A DNA stretch of 64,000 bases, from NCBI GenBank assembly GCA_963665915.2, contig CAXXSG010000013.1:124001-188000 (forward strand). Direction: 5' to 3'. The translations under genes and the position numbers were made by a program. Shown here in pieces: positions 1 to 8,088 of the stretch; position 1 is the stretch's first letter, and each line of letters opens with the position of its first letter. Source of the DNA: JAFGRU01 sp963665915 (GTDB lineage Bacteria; Desulfobacterota; Desulfuromonadia; Desulfuromonadales; JAAYDE01). The notes under the pieces were generated by a model that worked only from the letters and a program-made list of their open reading frames with translations, was not told the origin of the DNA and ran no database searches.

Positions 1-454
1 CCGGAGCGGATTCAAGAACAATGTGTTCCTGTGGATAGAGAGGAGTCAGGTTGTCAAAAAGGGTTTTGTCACGGATGACCGAAGGATTCTCAAAATTGAC
101 ATCAGAGACTTTAAGGAGAGCAAAATACCGCTCGCCCTCTTTGGGAGGGCGAATCTGGCCGGATACCGTATCGCCGGTGCGCAGATTAAATCGCCTGATC
201 TGGGATGGCGAGATATAAATATCATCGGGACCGGGAAGGTAGTTAGAATCGGGAGAGCGGAGGAAGCCGAAACCATCCGGCAGAATCTCAAGCACCCCTT
301 CCCCGGTGATAGCACCATTTTTTTCCGCGGTGTTATTAAGGATGCTGAATATCAGGTCCTGTTTCCGCATTCCTGAAGCACCTTCAACGCCCAAATCCTT
401 GGCAATGGAAGTCAGGTCAGTGATTTTCTTCTCTTTCAACTCTTTTAAGTTCAT
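1..454 (-). CDS. rho: Transcription termination factor Rho, N-terminal part (cut by window edge)
   Basis: Reading the minus strand from ATG at 452-454 gives an open frame of 151 codons running off the window. It opens MNLKELKEKKITDL, the Rho N-terminal helical domain. The cold-shock-like RNA-binding domain follows at about residues 50-115, including DGFGFLRSP and PGPDDIYISPSQIRRF. The hexameric helicase core lies outside the window. An AAGGAG-type ribosome site precedes the ATG. Rho ends transcription of untranslated RNA using ATP. The gene has a leader of several hundred bases, which fits the autogenous control known for rho in other bacteria; that control is inferred here. Identification is secure. 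Confidence 0.96.
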   Translation of the reverse strand, partial: MNLKELKEKKITDLTSIAKDLGVEGASGMRKQDLIFSILNNTAEKNGAITGEGVLEILPDGFGFLRSPDSNYLPGPDDIYISPSQIRRFNLRTGDTVSGQIRPPKEGERYFALLKVSDVNFENPSVIRDKTLFDNLTPLYPQEHIVLESAP

Positions 455-786
455 GTTTTCTCCTTGGCCGAACTTTTTTTCAGGAATCATAAAAATGGGT
501 TTGCATACGCTATCCAAGAGTGAAGTTGACGAAGCGGGTAGGTTTTCGGCCGATCAATCTGTTGGTTGCCATAAGGCAAAACGGCAGGATTTGGGAAGTG
601 CTTCCTTCAAAGAACAGGGGAAGAACCGGAAAGCATTTGTGTGCCGGTCCTAACGTAGAATCAATTATTTTTATTTTTCCAAATATTAGTCTTTAAGGTT
701 TGCAGCTGGTTTTGTCCGACAGGAGCCGTGAAAGGCTCAGTTTTCGGGAATTGGGGATATGTGGTCAGTTCCTTCTTTGGCCGAAC

Positions 787-815
787 TATTTACTATTTTT
801 AATCAGATATGTCAA
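787..815 (-). promoter_or_regulatory. Putative sigma-70 promoter for rho
   Basis: On the minus strand a perfect TTGACA (810-815) is followed after 17 bases by TAAATA (787-792), a poor -10. Transcription would begin near 780 and give a rho leader of roughly 325 bases. The assignment rests only on spacing and -35 identity. Confidence 0.4.
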
Positions 816-834
816 TCCTTTAATTTCACCAGGG

Positions 835-909
835 ATCCGTTTAACGGATTTTATTCTCTCCGCTTGGGACGGAGAGCCATCCCCGGTTTACAGACCCATC
901 AAATACCGG
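835..909. other. Cluster of three inverted repeats in the rho/lipoprotein intergenic region
   Basis: Between 455 and 1028 no convincing gene is seen. The stretch holds ATCCGTT/AACGGAT (835-841 and 843-849), CTCTCCG/CGGAGAG (856-862 and 870-876, seven-base loop) and CCGGT/ACCGG (883-887 and 905-909). The cluster lies 3' of the minus-strand lipoprotein gene and upstream of the putative rho promoter. It could be a terminator region or a structured RNA. No long T-run follows on the minus strand. Confidence 0.4.
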
Positions 910-1028
910 ACGTGAAGAAATATGGGAATTGCCCTGCATCAAAGCAAGTTTACTGCCAGAAAAGAACCTCCTAAAACTTTTTCCGATATCACGTCATTTT
1001 TTCCGACAGGGTTTTGAAAGAAAGCCAA

Positions 1029-1808
1029 TTAAAAGCCGCTGAAAATACCCATCTTCAACTCTTTGCTGATACGATCAAAAAGTTTCTGGTAAGGCTCAGG
1101 ATATTTTTGGTCTTTCTGGATCAACCCGGAAGGCGCTTTCAAGGTTCTTTCAAGTCCTTCAAGGTCGACAAATTTGACTTTGACTTTGTTGGTTTTATTA
1201 TAATGGGCCTCATCAAAGTCAGGATATTGAAGAGTCAGAAAAGCTTCCCCGGCTGCACCCTTTTTTTCCCACACAATCTGACCTGAAGGGAGGACCACGT
1301 AAGCATTCTCAATAATCACATTGTATTCGCTTTCGAGATAATTGAGGTGAGTCCGGTCCCAACGTTTTTGCGGCAACATAATACCATGAAGAATGACCAC
1401 CAGATAGGCGTCCACAAGATTTTTTTCGGATAGGCCTGTCAAAAACCCGGCATTAAATGCATAGCGTCTCTCAAGACCATTCTTGCTGGCCTGAAACTCA
1501 GTGCTCCTGACCAGACCGCTAAAAAGGGCGTCGGGCTCTCCCGGCACATGACGGACATCAAAATAGTGTTTCTGCTGCTTGAGCTGGGCAATCAAATAGC
1601 CGGTCTTGCCCCTGTTATTCTCCTTGATCAGGCTCAAAAGCCTGTTTTTTTCAGGATGCGTTATTTCCGAGCCGCCATCAACCAGCAAAGGTAGAACCCC
1701 CAGGGTCTTGACCTTCTGGGCATACTCCTCTTTGGAAATATTAAAGGATTTCCCTCCACAACCGACAATAAAAACAGCCGCCAGCATGATAATGGCAATC
1801 CGACGCAT
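1029..1808 (-). CDS. Lipoprotein of unknown function
   Basis: A 259-residue protein with a lipoprotein signal peptide: two N-terminal arginines, a hydrophobic stretch and the lipobox FIVGC, so Cys17 is the predicted lipidated residue. The mature part has no motif I recognise with confidence. It alternates beta-like and helical stretches and is rich in Lys and Glu. Its size and architecture recall small outer-membrane-associated lipoproteins of the GNA1162 type, but that is only a resemblance. It stands alone, transcribed toward rho but separated from it by a long gap and a probable separate rho promoter. A good RBS (gggaggagc) precedes the ATG. Confidence 0.75.
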   Translation of the reverse strand: MRRIAIIMLAAVFIVGCGGKSFNISKEEYAQKVKTLGVLPLLVDGGSEITHPEKNRLLSLIKENNRGKTGYLIAQLKQQKHYFDVRHVPGEPDALFSGLVRSTEFQASKNGLERRYAFNAGFLTGLSEKNLVDAYLVVILHGIMLPQKRWDRTHLNYLESEYNVIIENAYVVLPSGQIVWEKKGAAGEAFLTLQYPDFDEAHYNKTNKVKVKFVDLEGLERTLKAPSGLIQKDQKYPEPYQKLFDRISKELKMGIFSGF

Positions 1809-2008
1809 ACGCTCCTCCCGGCACCCTGTGCCTGTAACATCTTTAAATTATAACTTTTTTGGGATACCTGCCGAAATTCAATGGAAAGATTATATTTATC
1901 CTAGCATAAAACTGCGGGAATATTTTTAAAAAAGTTTAAATTTCAGAAAGCATCGAGTTTTTTCTTTTCCCATATCCTTTCACCGGCTATGTGAGGGTTT
2001 ATTTTAGG

Positions 2009-2036
2009 TTGACAAAAAAAACTCAAAAGTTAATTA
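2009..2036 (+). promoter_or_regulatory. Putative promoter of the Rrf2-family regulator
   Basis: TTGACA (2009-2014) is followed after 16 bases by TAATTA (2031-2036) in an A/T-rich stretch, about 30 bases upstream of the gene. Many Rrf2 regulators control their own promoter, but no clear operator palindrome was recognised. Confidence 0.45.
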
Positions 2037-2067
2037 TTACTTAAAAGGTTCTCTATGGAGGGGTATT

Positions 2068-2487
2068 TTGGTCATCACACGGGCAACCGAATATGCAATA
2101 CGCGCTCTTCTTTTTCTGACAAAACAACCAAAAGGGCAAATTGTCTATAAAAAGGATATCTGTAAAAGCCAGAAAATCACCCCGGCCTTTCTTACCAAGA
2201 TCCTCCAGCCTTTAATCAAGGATGGCATCGTTGGCTCTCAACGGGGGGTCGGTGGTGGTTTTTATCTTATCAGGGATCCTTCCAGAATCAGCGTCCTAGA
2301 TGTCATAAAAAGTCAGGAGGGGCCATTATATCTCAATCACTGCCTTTCCCCTGAGGAAGTCTGCACAAGAGAGGACACCTGCCCGGTCAAAATTGTCTGG
2401 GAGGAAGCAAATCGCGGACTTATCAAGACGTTGTCCGATTATAATTTCCAGGCCCTTGCCGAACTTGAAAAACGATCAACCAAATAA
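2068..2487 (+). CDS. Rrf2-family transcriptional regulator with a three-cysteine cluster
   Basis: A 139-residue protein matching the Rrf2/IscR family from end to end. The N-terminal winged helix includes TRATEYAIRALLFL and the wing GSQRGVGGGFYL at about residues 57-68. Cys92, Cys99 and Cys105 form C-x6-C-x5-C, close to the cysteine spacing that binds an iron-sulfur cluster in IscR-type sensors, so redox or Fe-S sensing is inferred. The start is TTG at 2068, placed seven bases after a GGAGG site; an ATG at 2055 is out of frame. The regulated genes are unknown. The downstream metX has its own riboswitch and is not clearly in the same unit. Confidence 0.9.
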   Translation: MVITRATEYAIRALLFLTKQPKGQIVYKKDICKSQKITPAFLTKILQPLIKDGIVGSQRGVGGGFYLIRDPSRISVLDVIKSQEGPLYLNHCLSPEEVCTREDTCPVKIVWEEANRGLIKTLSDYNFQALAELEKRSTK

Positions 2488-2794
2488 ATAAACTTCAGTG
2501 GAAGCGCTTCCCTGTACCAGCAAGTAGCAGCGGGGGCTTTTTTGCATAACACGCGTCTGAACAAAAAGAGGGAATTGACAAAGGCCTCTTGTTTCGTTAG
2601 GTTTTACTTGAAAATTTAATACAATCTGGATTCGTGGGTTAGGGACTGGGAAAGAGTGTAAGTGCTTGGCCTGAATAAGTATTTCAAAAATCTGAGGCGC
2701 ACCCATAGGTTCGTCGGTGATTTTTGGAATACTTAGGCAGGTCAATGACTTGCGTTATTGCCGAGTCATAACTCACAGATCCAGGTATCAGCTT

Positions 2795-2932
2795 CTTCTT
2801 TATCAAGAGTGGTGGAGGGAAAGGCCCTTTGAAACCACAGCAACCGGTCCCGGGACAAGGGATGACAGGTGCTAATTCCTGCCCATATATTTTTGTGTTT
2901 ATAATTAAACATATGGGGGCGATGAGGAGAGA
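2795..2932 (+). promoter_or_regulatory. SAM-I (S-box) riboswitch upstream of metX
   Basis: The stretch carries the hallmark S-box core: AAGAGTGGTGGAGGGA (2805-2820), the CCCTTTGAAACC segment, CAGCAACC, and GGTGCTAATTCCTGCC (2869-2884). Helix P1 can be drawn as CTTCTTTATC (2795-2804) with GATGAGGAG (2921-2929), nine pairs including G-U. A further hairpin pairs the GCCCATAT near 2881 with ATATGGGGGC. SAM binding should stabilise P1. In its absence the P1 3' strand can pair with the 5' arm of the terminator at 2967. It sits directly before a methionine-synthesis gene, as expected. Confidence 0.93.
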
Positions 2933-2966
2933 GCCGGAGTGACCGTTTTCCATACGCATTTCCAGG

Positions 2967-3004
2967 CCTTTTCTCATCTCTGTGAGAAAAGGTTTTTTAT
3001 TTTT
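2967..3004 (+). terminator. Riboswitch expression-platform terminator
   Basis: CCTTTTCTCA (2967-2976) and TGAGAAAAGG (2983-2992) form a ten-pair stem with a six-base loop, followed by TTTTTTATTTTT. The 5' arm plus loop bases (CTCATC) can instead pair with GATGAG at 2921 in the riboswitch P1, giving the usual switch between antiterminator and terminator. Confidence 0.92.
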
Positions 3005-3019
3005 CAGAAGGTTTTGAGC

Positions 3020-4135
3020 GTGGAAAAGTCGGCAAACCTTGTAAAAACCGAATCGGTCACCTTCAAACAAGGTCTCAGACTTGAAAGCGGGCGACTCCTC
3101 GGACCTATCACTATTGCTTTTGAGTGCTATGGCCGCTTGAACGCCGAAAAATCCAACGTAATTCTTGTGACCCACGCCTGGACGGGGGATGCCCATGCCG
3201 CCGGCTGGAATGCATCCAAAGACGGGAAGCCGGGCTGGTGGGATGATATGATCGGAGCCGGCAAGCCTCTCGATACCAACCGTTTTTTTGTCGTCTGCAG
3301 CAATGTTATCGGTTCATGCAAAGGCTCCACGGGTCCGACCAGCATCAACCCCCAGACAAACCGTCCTTACAACCTTTCGTTTCCAGTCGTCATGATTCAG
3401 GATATGGTGCATGCCCAGAAGCTGTTGATCGACCATCTCCAAATCCCTTCTCTTCTGGCGGTCATAGGGGGAAGCATGGGTGCCATGCAGGCTCTGGAAT
3501 GGGGTATTCTTTACCCGAACATACCAAGGTCGATCATTCCCATCGCCGGGACCGGACGAACCTCACCCATGGCCATTGCGCTCAACGGACTGGCGCGCCA
3601 AGCCATTTACAATGACCCCATGTGGAAAAAGGGGAATTATAAACCGGAGCACCCGCCGATGGAGGGTCTTGCCCTTGCCCGGGCGGTCGGCCACATCTCT
3701 TTTCTTTCCAGCACTTCCATGGAAATCAAATTCGGAAGACGCTTTTCCATCAGAGACGGCCTCTTTGATTTTTTCGGGAAGTTTGAGGTCGAACGTTACC
3801 TCGACTACAACGGCAGCAACTTTGTAAAACGTTTCGATACCAACTCGTTCCTCTATCTTGCCAAAGCGCTCGATCTGTTCGACGCTGCCTGGAATTTCGA
3901 CAGCTTGGAGGAAGCTTTTTCCAGAATCGAATGCCCTTCTCTCTGGTTTGCATTTTCCTCGGACTGGCTCTACCCGCCCGAGCAGGCACTTGAGACCGTG
4001 GGAATCCTACGCAAACTGGAGAAAGTGGTTGAGTATCACCTGATCGAGTCGGAATACGGACACGACGCCTTCCTGGTTGAGCCGGAAAAATTCACCCCCA
4101 TTCTCCGAAAGTTTCTGGACCGTCTTGCTGCATAA
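3020..4135 (+). CDS. metX: Homoserine O-acetyltransferase
   Basis: An alpha/beta-hydrolase-fold enzyme that acylates homoserine in methionine synthesis. The nucleophile elbow GGSMGAMQALEW, the early stretch LESGRLLGPITIAFECYG and the C-terminal YGHDAFL (catalytic His region) are all present. The frame is open from 2939, but an upstream start would translate through the riboswitch terminator. GTG at 3020 lies eight bases after AGAAGG (3006-3011) and gives 371 residues, the usual family size; TTG at 3014 is too close to that site. Expression is predicted to fall when SAM is plentiful. Whether acetyl- or succinyl-CoA is used cannot be read here. It converges on mnmH. Confidence 0.93.
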   Translation: MEKSANLVKTESVTFKQGLRLESGRLLGPITIAFECYGRLNAEKSNVILVTHAWTGDAHAAGWNASKDGKPGWWDDMIGAGKPLDTNRFFVVCSNVIGSCKGSTGPTSINPQTNRPYNLSFPVVMIQDMVHAQKLLIDHLQIPSLLAVIGGSMGAMQALEWGILYPNIPRSIIPIAGTGRTSPMAIALNGLARQAIYNDPMWKKGNYKPEHPPMEGLALARAVGHISFLSSTSMEIKFGRRFSIRDGLFDFFGKFEVERYLDYNGSNFVKRFDTNSFLYLAKALDLFDAAWNFDSLEEAFSRIECPSLWFAFSSDWLYPPEQALETVGILRKLEKVVEYHLIESEYGHDAFLVEPEKFTPILRKFLDRLAA

Positions 4136-4187
4136 CTCGGACTTTTTCAGCCTTGCGGTAAAAAGCCCGATTTTGTCGAAGTCCGAA

Positions 4188-5237
4188 TCAGATATCTCCA
4201 TCCGCCAAATTCTCAATAGCGGTTTTCAGTCGCACAACCCCCATTTCCTCCGGCTCAATATCGATTTCAATTCTCTTTTCCGGACGCGTATGGGCATAAA
4301 GGGGATCATAGTAACCGACCATCAGTTCCCGAACGAGTTTTTCCCACTGTTCACTCTCAAGAAGATCCAGAAGGTCATCCACGACCTTTTTCCCGAGCCT
4401 TCTTTTGAGAGCTTCAATAGGAGCGACAAACGATTCTTTCATATTCCGGAGTGCGGGGTAATCACCCAGGATGATCTTCACACGGTAATCGAGAGAGGCA
4501 TTTATCCACAGCGTGGTCCCTTGCTGAAGTGAAGCATAAAAGTGCTCCGGCAGTGCCAGTTTGCCGATGTTCCTGCTTTCCCCTTCGAGCAGAGCCCATG
4601 TCTCTGTCGAAAGCGTTCTCAAGCGATCCCAAAGAAAACTTTCAAATGCCTTCTGGGAAGGTTGAGGGCCTTTGCCCAAACCACCGAAAGCACTACCCCG
4701 GTGCCCCGCCATCTCTTCCAGGTCGATAACCGGGTAGCCTTCATCGGCAAAGTGTTTGAGAAGACGGGTTTTCCCGACTCCGGTAAAACCTCGCAGGACA
4801 AAAAGCCTTCCCACCTCAGCAGAAGCCAGGAAATCCATGACATGGCGCCTGAAACCTTTATGGCCGCCAACCAGTTGTCGGGCAGGGATTCCGGCAAGAC
4901 TGAAAAATATGGCCATTGCATGACTGCGCATTCCCCCCCGCCAGCAGAAAATGATGATGGGAATTTCTTCATTACGGGGATAAGAAAGGACCCTGCCGAT
5001 CATTTCCGGTATCCGTGGAGATACGATTTCCACCCCCAGACGGCGGGCCGCAACAGCCCCGGATTTTTTAAACATAATGCCAACCTGCGCTCGCTCCTCA
5101 TCGCTGAAAAGAGGAATATTGACAGCTCCGGGGATGGTCGCTTCGGCATATTCCGCCGGGGAACGCACATCCACAAAAAGCGCCCCCTCTTCCCGCAAAG
5201 AAAGAGCTCTTTCAAGTGTTACAGGATCGAGAAACAT
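4188..5237 (-). CDS. mnmH: tRNA 2-selenouridine synthase
   Basis: A 349-residue protein with an N-terminal rhodanese domain and a C-terminal P-loop domain, the architecture of MnmH (SelU/YbbB). Cys98 in CWRGGMRS is the rhodanese-type catalytic cysteine and GFTGVGKT (150-157) is the Walker A. The enzyme replaces sulfur by selenium in 2-thiouridine at the wobble base of certain tRNAs, via a geranylated intermediate, using selenophosphate. Its presence implies that the organism makes selenophosphate, although selD is not in the window. It starts six bases after the lipid kinase stop, with GGGGAG overlapping that stop, so the two are probably cotranscribed. Confidence 0.94.
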   Translation of the reverse strand: MFLDPVTLERALSLREEGALFVDVRSPAEYAEATIPGAVNIPLFSDEERAQVGIMFKKSGAVAARRLGVEIVSPRIPEMIGRVLSYPRNEEIPIIIFCWRGGMRSHAMAIFFSLAGIPARQLVGGHKGFRRHVMDFLASAEVGRLFVLRGFTGVGKTRLLKHFADEGYPVIDLEEMAGHRGSAFGGLGKGPQPSQKAFESFLWDRLRTLSTETWALLEGESRNIGKLALPEHFYASLQQGTTLWINASLDYRVKIILGDYPALRNMKESFVAPIEALKRRLGKKVVDDLLDLLESEQWEKLVRELMVGYYDPLYAHTRPEKRIEIDIEPEEMGVVRLKTAIENLADGDI

Positions 5238-5243
5238 GGGACA

Positions 5244-6155
5244 TTACTCCCCTTTAAGCGAATCAACAATATTCTCCATCCCTCGGGCAGGCATGATCAG
5301 CCGGAGCTCATTCGGGCAGGAACGAAAGGTCATGGGCAGCTTTCCACAGTAATCGCCGTCAATCTGGACGGGAACTTTTTCACCTTCAACAACAATCGAT
5401 TTGCTTTTGAACCGAACAACATCGCTAGCCTGAAGCTCTTTTCCCCCGGCGACCCGAATCAGATTCTTCATCAGATTCCGGAACCCGAGCTTTTTAAAAA
5501 CACAGATATCAAGCGCATCCTCTTCCAGGCTGGCATTGGGTGCAATAGGAAATTTACCACCGTAAAGTTTTCCATTGCTGACAATCACGGTATTGCCTTC
5601 CACCACCTCTCCATTTGCAGGGACCAGCCTGATCGGGGCTGAACCTCCCTGAGTCAAAACCTTCAGGCTGCTGATCACATAGGCAAGCTTTCCGGTCCAA
5701 CGCTTGAGAATCAAGCTAACACGGTAGACAGCCTCGGCATCGAAACCGGCACTGGCCATGAGAAGAAAACGCCGGCCATTGGCATCGCCGATATTGACCG
5801 GTTTCGGATCTCCCTGAAGAAAAATAGCGCAGGCTTTTTCGATATCAAAGGGGATGCCGAGCTCCAAAGCCAGGACATTGGTCGTACCCAGGGGGAGAAA
5901 CCCGAGGGGAACTGGGGAAGGGATCAGTCCGTTAATCACTTCATTCAAGGTTCCGTCGCCGCCGGCGGCGAGGATGCGGTCAAAGTTTTCATCTCTGGCC
6001 GCCGCAGCAGCCTTTTCAGCCTCCCCCCGCGCCCCGGTAATGGTCAGATCGACCTCAAAACCGGCCTTGCGGAGATATTGTCGCGCTTTTTCAATTTTCT
6101 CCCCTGCACCTCTCCCGGCAACAGGGTTGGCGATAAGCTTGACCCGTCTTGTCAT
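5244..6155 (-). CDS. Diacylglycerol/lipid kinase family protein
   Basis: A 303-residue member of the DAGK/YegS/BmrU lipid kinase family. The nucleotide-binding motif GGDGTLNEVINGL starts at residue 65, and LGTTN (89-93) is the second conserved motif. The C-terminal beta-sandwich includes the usual VQIDGDYCG stretch near the end. The likely reaction is ATP-dependent phosphorylation of a lipid such as diacylglycerol at the membrane; the true substrate cannot be read from sequence. It lies directly upstream of mnmH on the same strand, with no obvious functional link. Confidence 0.9.
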   Translation of the reverse strand: MTRRVKLIANPVAGRGAGEKIEKARQYLRKAGFEVDLTITGARGEAEKAAAAARDENFDRILAAGGDGTLNEVINGLIPSPVPLGFLPLGTTNVLALELGIPFDIEKACAIFLQGDPKPVNIGDANGRRFLLMASAGFDAEAVYRVSLILKRWTGKLAYVISSLKVLTQGGSAPIRLVPANGEVVEGNTVIVSNGKLYGGKFPIAPNASLEEDALDICVFKKLGFRNLMKNLIRVAGGKELQASDVVRFKSKSIVVEGEKVPVQIDGDYCGKLPMTFRSCPNELRLIMPARGMENIVDSLKGE

Positions 6156-6414
6156 TTATGACTCCCAATTTCAGCTTCTTCTCTTTGCTTTGTGTCCGGA
6201 ACTTTATCCGAAAAAGGGTAAATGTTCAGCACAATAAACTCGCGGCACCAATGGGAAGGGCGGTACGATACCCTCAACCAACGATGTGAACAATTGCAAA
6301 AAAAAAGCGACAACAGCTTACGTTATATAGTAGCTCCATTATTCTTTTCCAGTTAAAATTTCAGATTCGACTTCATCTGAAAATTATTTTGAGCCGCAAG
6401 AAAGTCTGTTGTCC

Positions 6415-7389
6415 ATGCCCCGAAAAATGAAAAAGCCTCTATCAATGCCCGCAAAACCTTACAATCTTTTTTCCGATCATCTCAAGGAGGTTTTCGGCCG
6501 CCGCATCCACAAGATTTCCGTAGACGCAGGATTTTCCTGCCCCAATCGCTCCGGGACCCGCGACCTGGCCGGATGCCTTTTCTGCAATCCTGAAGGGTCC
6601 GGTGCCATCGGCATCCGCAAGGGGACATCGATCCGCGAACAGATTGAAGACGGCAAAGAAGTCATGGTCCGCAAATATAAGGCCGGAGGCTTTCTGGCCT
6701 ATTTCCAGCCTTTTTCCAATACTTATGCGCCAGCAAACAGGCTCCGGGCTCTTTACGATGAAGCCCTGACAGTGGACGGTGTTGTCGGTCTGGCGGTGGG
6801 CACCAGGCCTGATTGCGTCTCCAGAGAGGCGATGGACCTGCTCGCCGAATATGACCGGAGAACCTACTTCTGGCTGGAACTCGGCCTCCAGAGCATTCAT
6901 GACGCCACCCTCGAATTCATCAACCGGGGACATGATTACCAGACCTTCCTTACAACTTTTCAAGCTGCCAGAGAATGGGGGATACGGGTCTGTGTCCATG
7001 TCATCCTCGGCCTCCCCGGCGAAAACCGCGCGCAGATACTCGAAACAGCAGAGGAGATGGCCCGCCTGGAAGTGGATGGCATAAAACTCCACCTTCTGCA
7101 CGTTCTGGAGAACACACCCCTCGCTGCTCTTTACCATGAGCAGCGACTGCGAATCATGGAACAGGCGGAATATATCGCCCTGGTTGTCGATTTTGTGGAA
7201 CGCCTTCATCCCCGCACCCTGATTCACCGCCTGACGGGGGACGGCCCGAGGGATCAATTGCTGGCCCCCCTCTGGTCACTGAACAAGTGGGAAATAATCA
7301 ATGCCATCGAGGATGAGTTCCGACTCCGGGATACATGGCAAGGAAAACGAGCAGGCCATGCCCGCCCCCAGCCGGTTAAACAAAAATAA
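6415..7389 (+). CDS. Radical SAM protein, YhcC/TIGR01212 family
   Basis: A protein of about 324 residues with the atypical radical SAM cluster of this family: Cys42, then Cys54 and Cys57 in GCLFC. Other family marks are FQPFSNTYAP, the ELGLQS strand and VHVILGLPGE. Function is not established; it belongs to the ELP3-like branch of radical SAM enzymes. Possible starts are TTG 6409, ATG 6415 and ATG 6427. None has a strong ribosome site, so the exact N terminus is uncertain. The gene stands alone in a plus-strand unit between minus-strand neighbours and ends at a strong terminator. Confidence 0.9.
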   Translation: MPRKMKKPLSMPAKPYNLFSDHLKEVFGRRIHKISVDAGFSCPNRSGTRDLAGCLFCNPEGSGAIGIRKGTSIREQIEDGKEVMVRKYKAGGFLAYFQPFSNTYAPANRLRALYDEALTVDGVVGLAVGTRPDCVSREAMDLLAEYDRRTYFWLELGLQSIHDATLEFINRGHDYQTFLTTFQAAREWGIRVCVHVILGLPGENRAQILETAEEMARLEVDGIKLHLLHVLENTPLAALYHEQRLRIMEQAEYIALVVDFVERLHPRTLIHRLTGDGPRDQLLAPLWSLNKWEIINAIEDEFRLRDTWQGKRAGHARPQPVKQK

Positions 7390-7390
7390 A

Positions 7391-7412
7391 AAACCCCCGG
7401 TCCCGGGGGTTT
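7391..7412. terminator. Bidirectional terminator between yhcC-like gene and pdaD
   Basis: AAACCCCCGG (7391-7400) and CCGGGGGTTT (7403-7412) form a perfect ten-pair arm. On the minus strand the stem runs into TTTTTTATTTTTG, so it is strongest for the arginine decarboxylase gene. On the plus strand only a short TTT follows. Confidence 0.9.
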
Positions 7413-7445
7413 GCTCTTTAACATCATCTCAATTTGGTGGATACC

Positions 7446-7913
7446 TCAGTCCCAAAGAACCACTGCCGCCAAGGCAGTACCGATTTTCTCCACCTTGTGT
7501 TGAACGGAAATAGACTGGATCTCTTGCACCTCCTGAGCCCGCATCCTCAGCCCTTCCTCTGCCATCCCCCGGACAAGGGCTTCGATATCTTCCTTGTGGC
7601 CCCGGGAAGCATAGTCCATGATCAGACCCGCCTGCGTCCGGTCCTTGGGATAAGCAACCGCAACGCCGGCAGAAATCAACTCTCCGGGCATTACCGAAGT
7701 AATCGAAGCATAAACGACCGGGACAAGGGCTCCCTGGGGAAGTTCCTGAAATTCAACCAGGCGGGACGCAGGCGGAATGATGGAGCCAATTTGGACCGGG
7801 TTGACGTTGCCGATCCGGGCGGCCAGAAATGCGCCGTCCAGAGAGTTGCGGGAGCTGGAACCCTCTGATGATCCGCAGGTAAAAAAATGGCTGACAGGGG
7901 TTTTAATAATCAT
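7446..7913 (-). CDS. pdaD: Pyruvoyl-dependent arginine decarboxylase
   Basis: A 155-residue proenzyme of the PdaD family, matching over its whole length: AGSSEG-like start (CGSSEG), ARIGNVNPVQIGSIIPP, LPQGALVPVVYA, and the end VEKIGTALAAVVLW. It converts arginine to agmatine for polyamine synthesis. These enzymes self-cleave to create a pyruvoyl group. By alignment from memory with the Methanocaldococcus protein (Ser52-Ser53), the scissile pair here would be Gly43-Ser44. No other polyamine gene is adjacent, although a spermidine-synthase-like gene lies 7 kb away. It ends at the strong terminator at 7391-7412. Confidence 0.92.
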   Translation of the reverse strand: MIIKTPVSHFFTCGSSEGSSSRNSLDGAFLAARIGNVNPVQIGSIIPPASRLVEFQELPQGALVPVVYASITSVMPGELISAGVAVAYPKDRTQAGLIMDYASRGHKEDIEALVRGMAEEGLRMRAQEVQEIQSISVQHKVEKIGTALAAVVLWD

Positions 7914-8088
7914 TTGCTTTTCCTCTTGGCTTTTCAGTCTTTCACCAGTATATCAAGAACAGCATAACCGTATTCAAGCCGGGTATCAAGAGGCGGGTGG
8001 TCTGCGATGAAAATTTCTACGGGTGCCTTTTTGTATGTTAATATGCCGAATAAAAGTTGGGAGAAACTCGAAGGGAAGGGATGGGAAA

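Noticed and set aside
835..909. Possible c-di-GMP (GEMM-type) riboswitch
   Set aside because: GGGACGGAGAGCC looked a little like the GEMM core, but the conserved 5' GCAAACC-type segment and the tetraloop-receptor segment are missing, and no suitable gene follows on the plus strand.
759..974. Small plus-strand frame of 71 codons in the rho leader region
   Set aside because: No ribosome site, no recognisable composition, and it overlaps the inverted repeats.
2500..2511. Palindrome GGAAGCGCTTCC after the Rrf2 gene
   Set aside because: It could be an operator or a stem without loop. With a single occurrence and no similar site near the promoter, no function can be supported.
2939..3019. Upstream GTG start of metX at 2939
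   Set aside because: It would place coding sequence over the SAM riboswitch terminator, and the extra residues resemble nothing in the family.
4542..5642. Plus-strand open frame of 366 codons
   Set aside because: It is antisense to mnmH and the lipid kinase, both with clear catalytic motifs.
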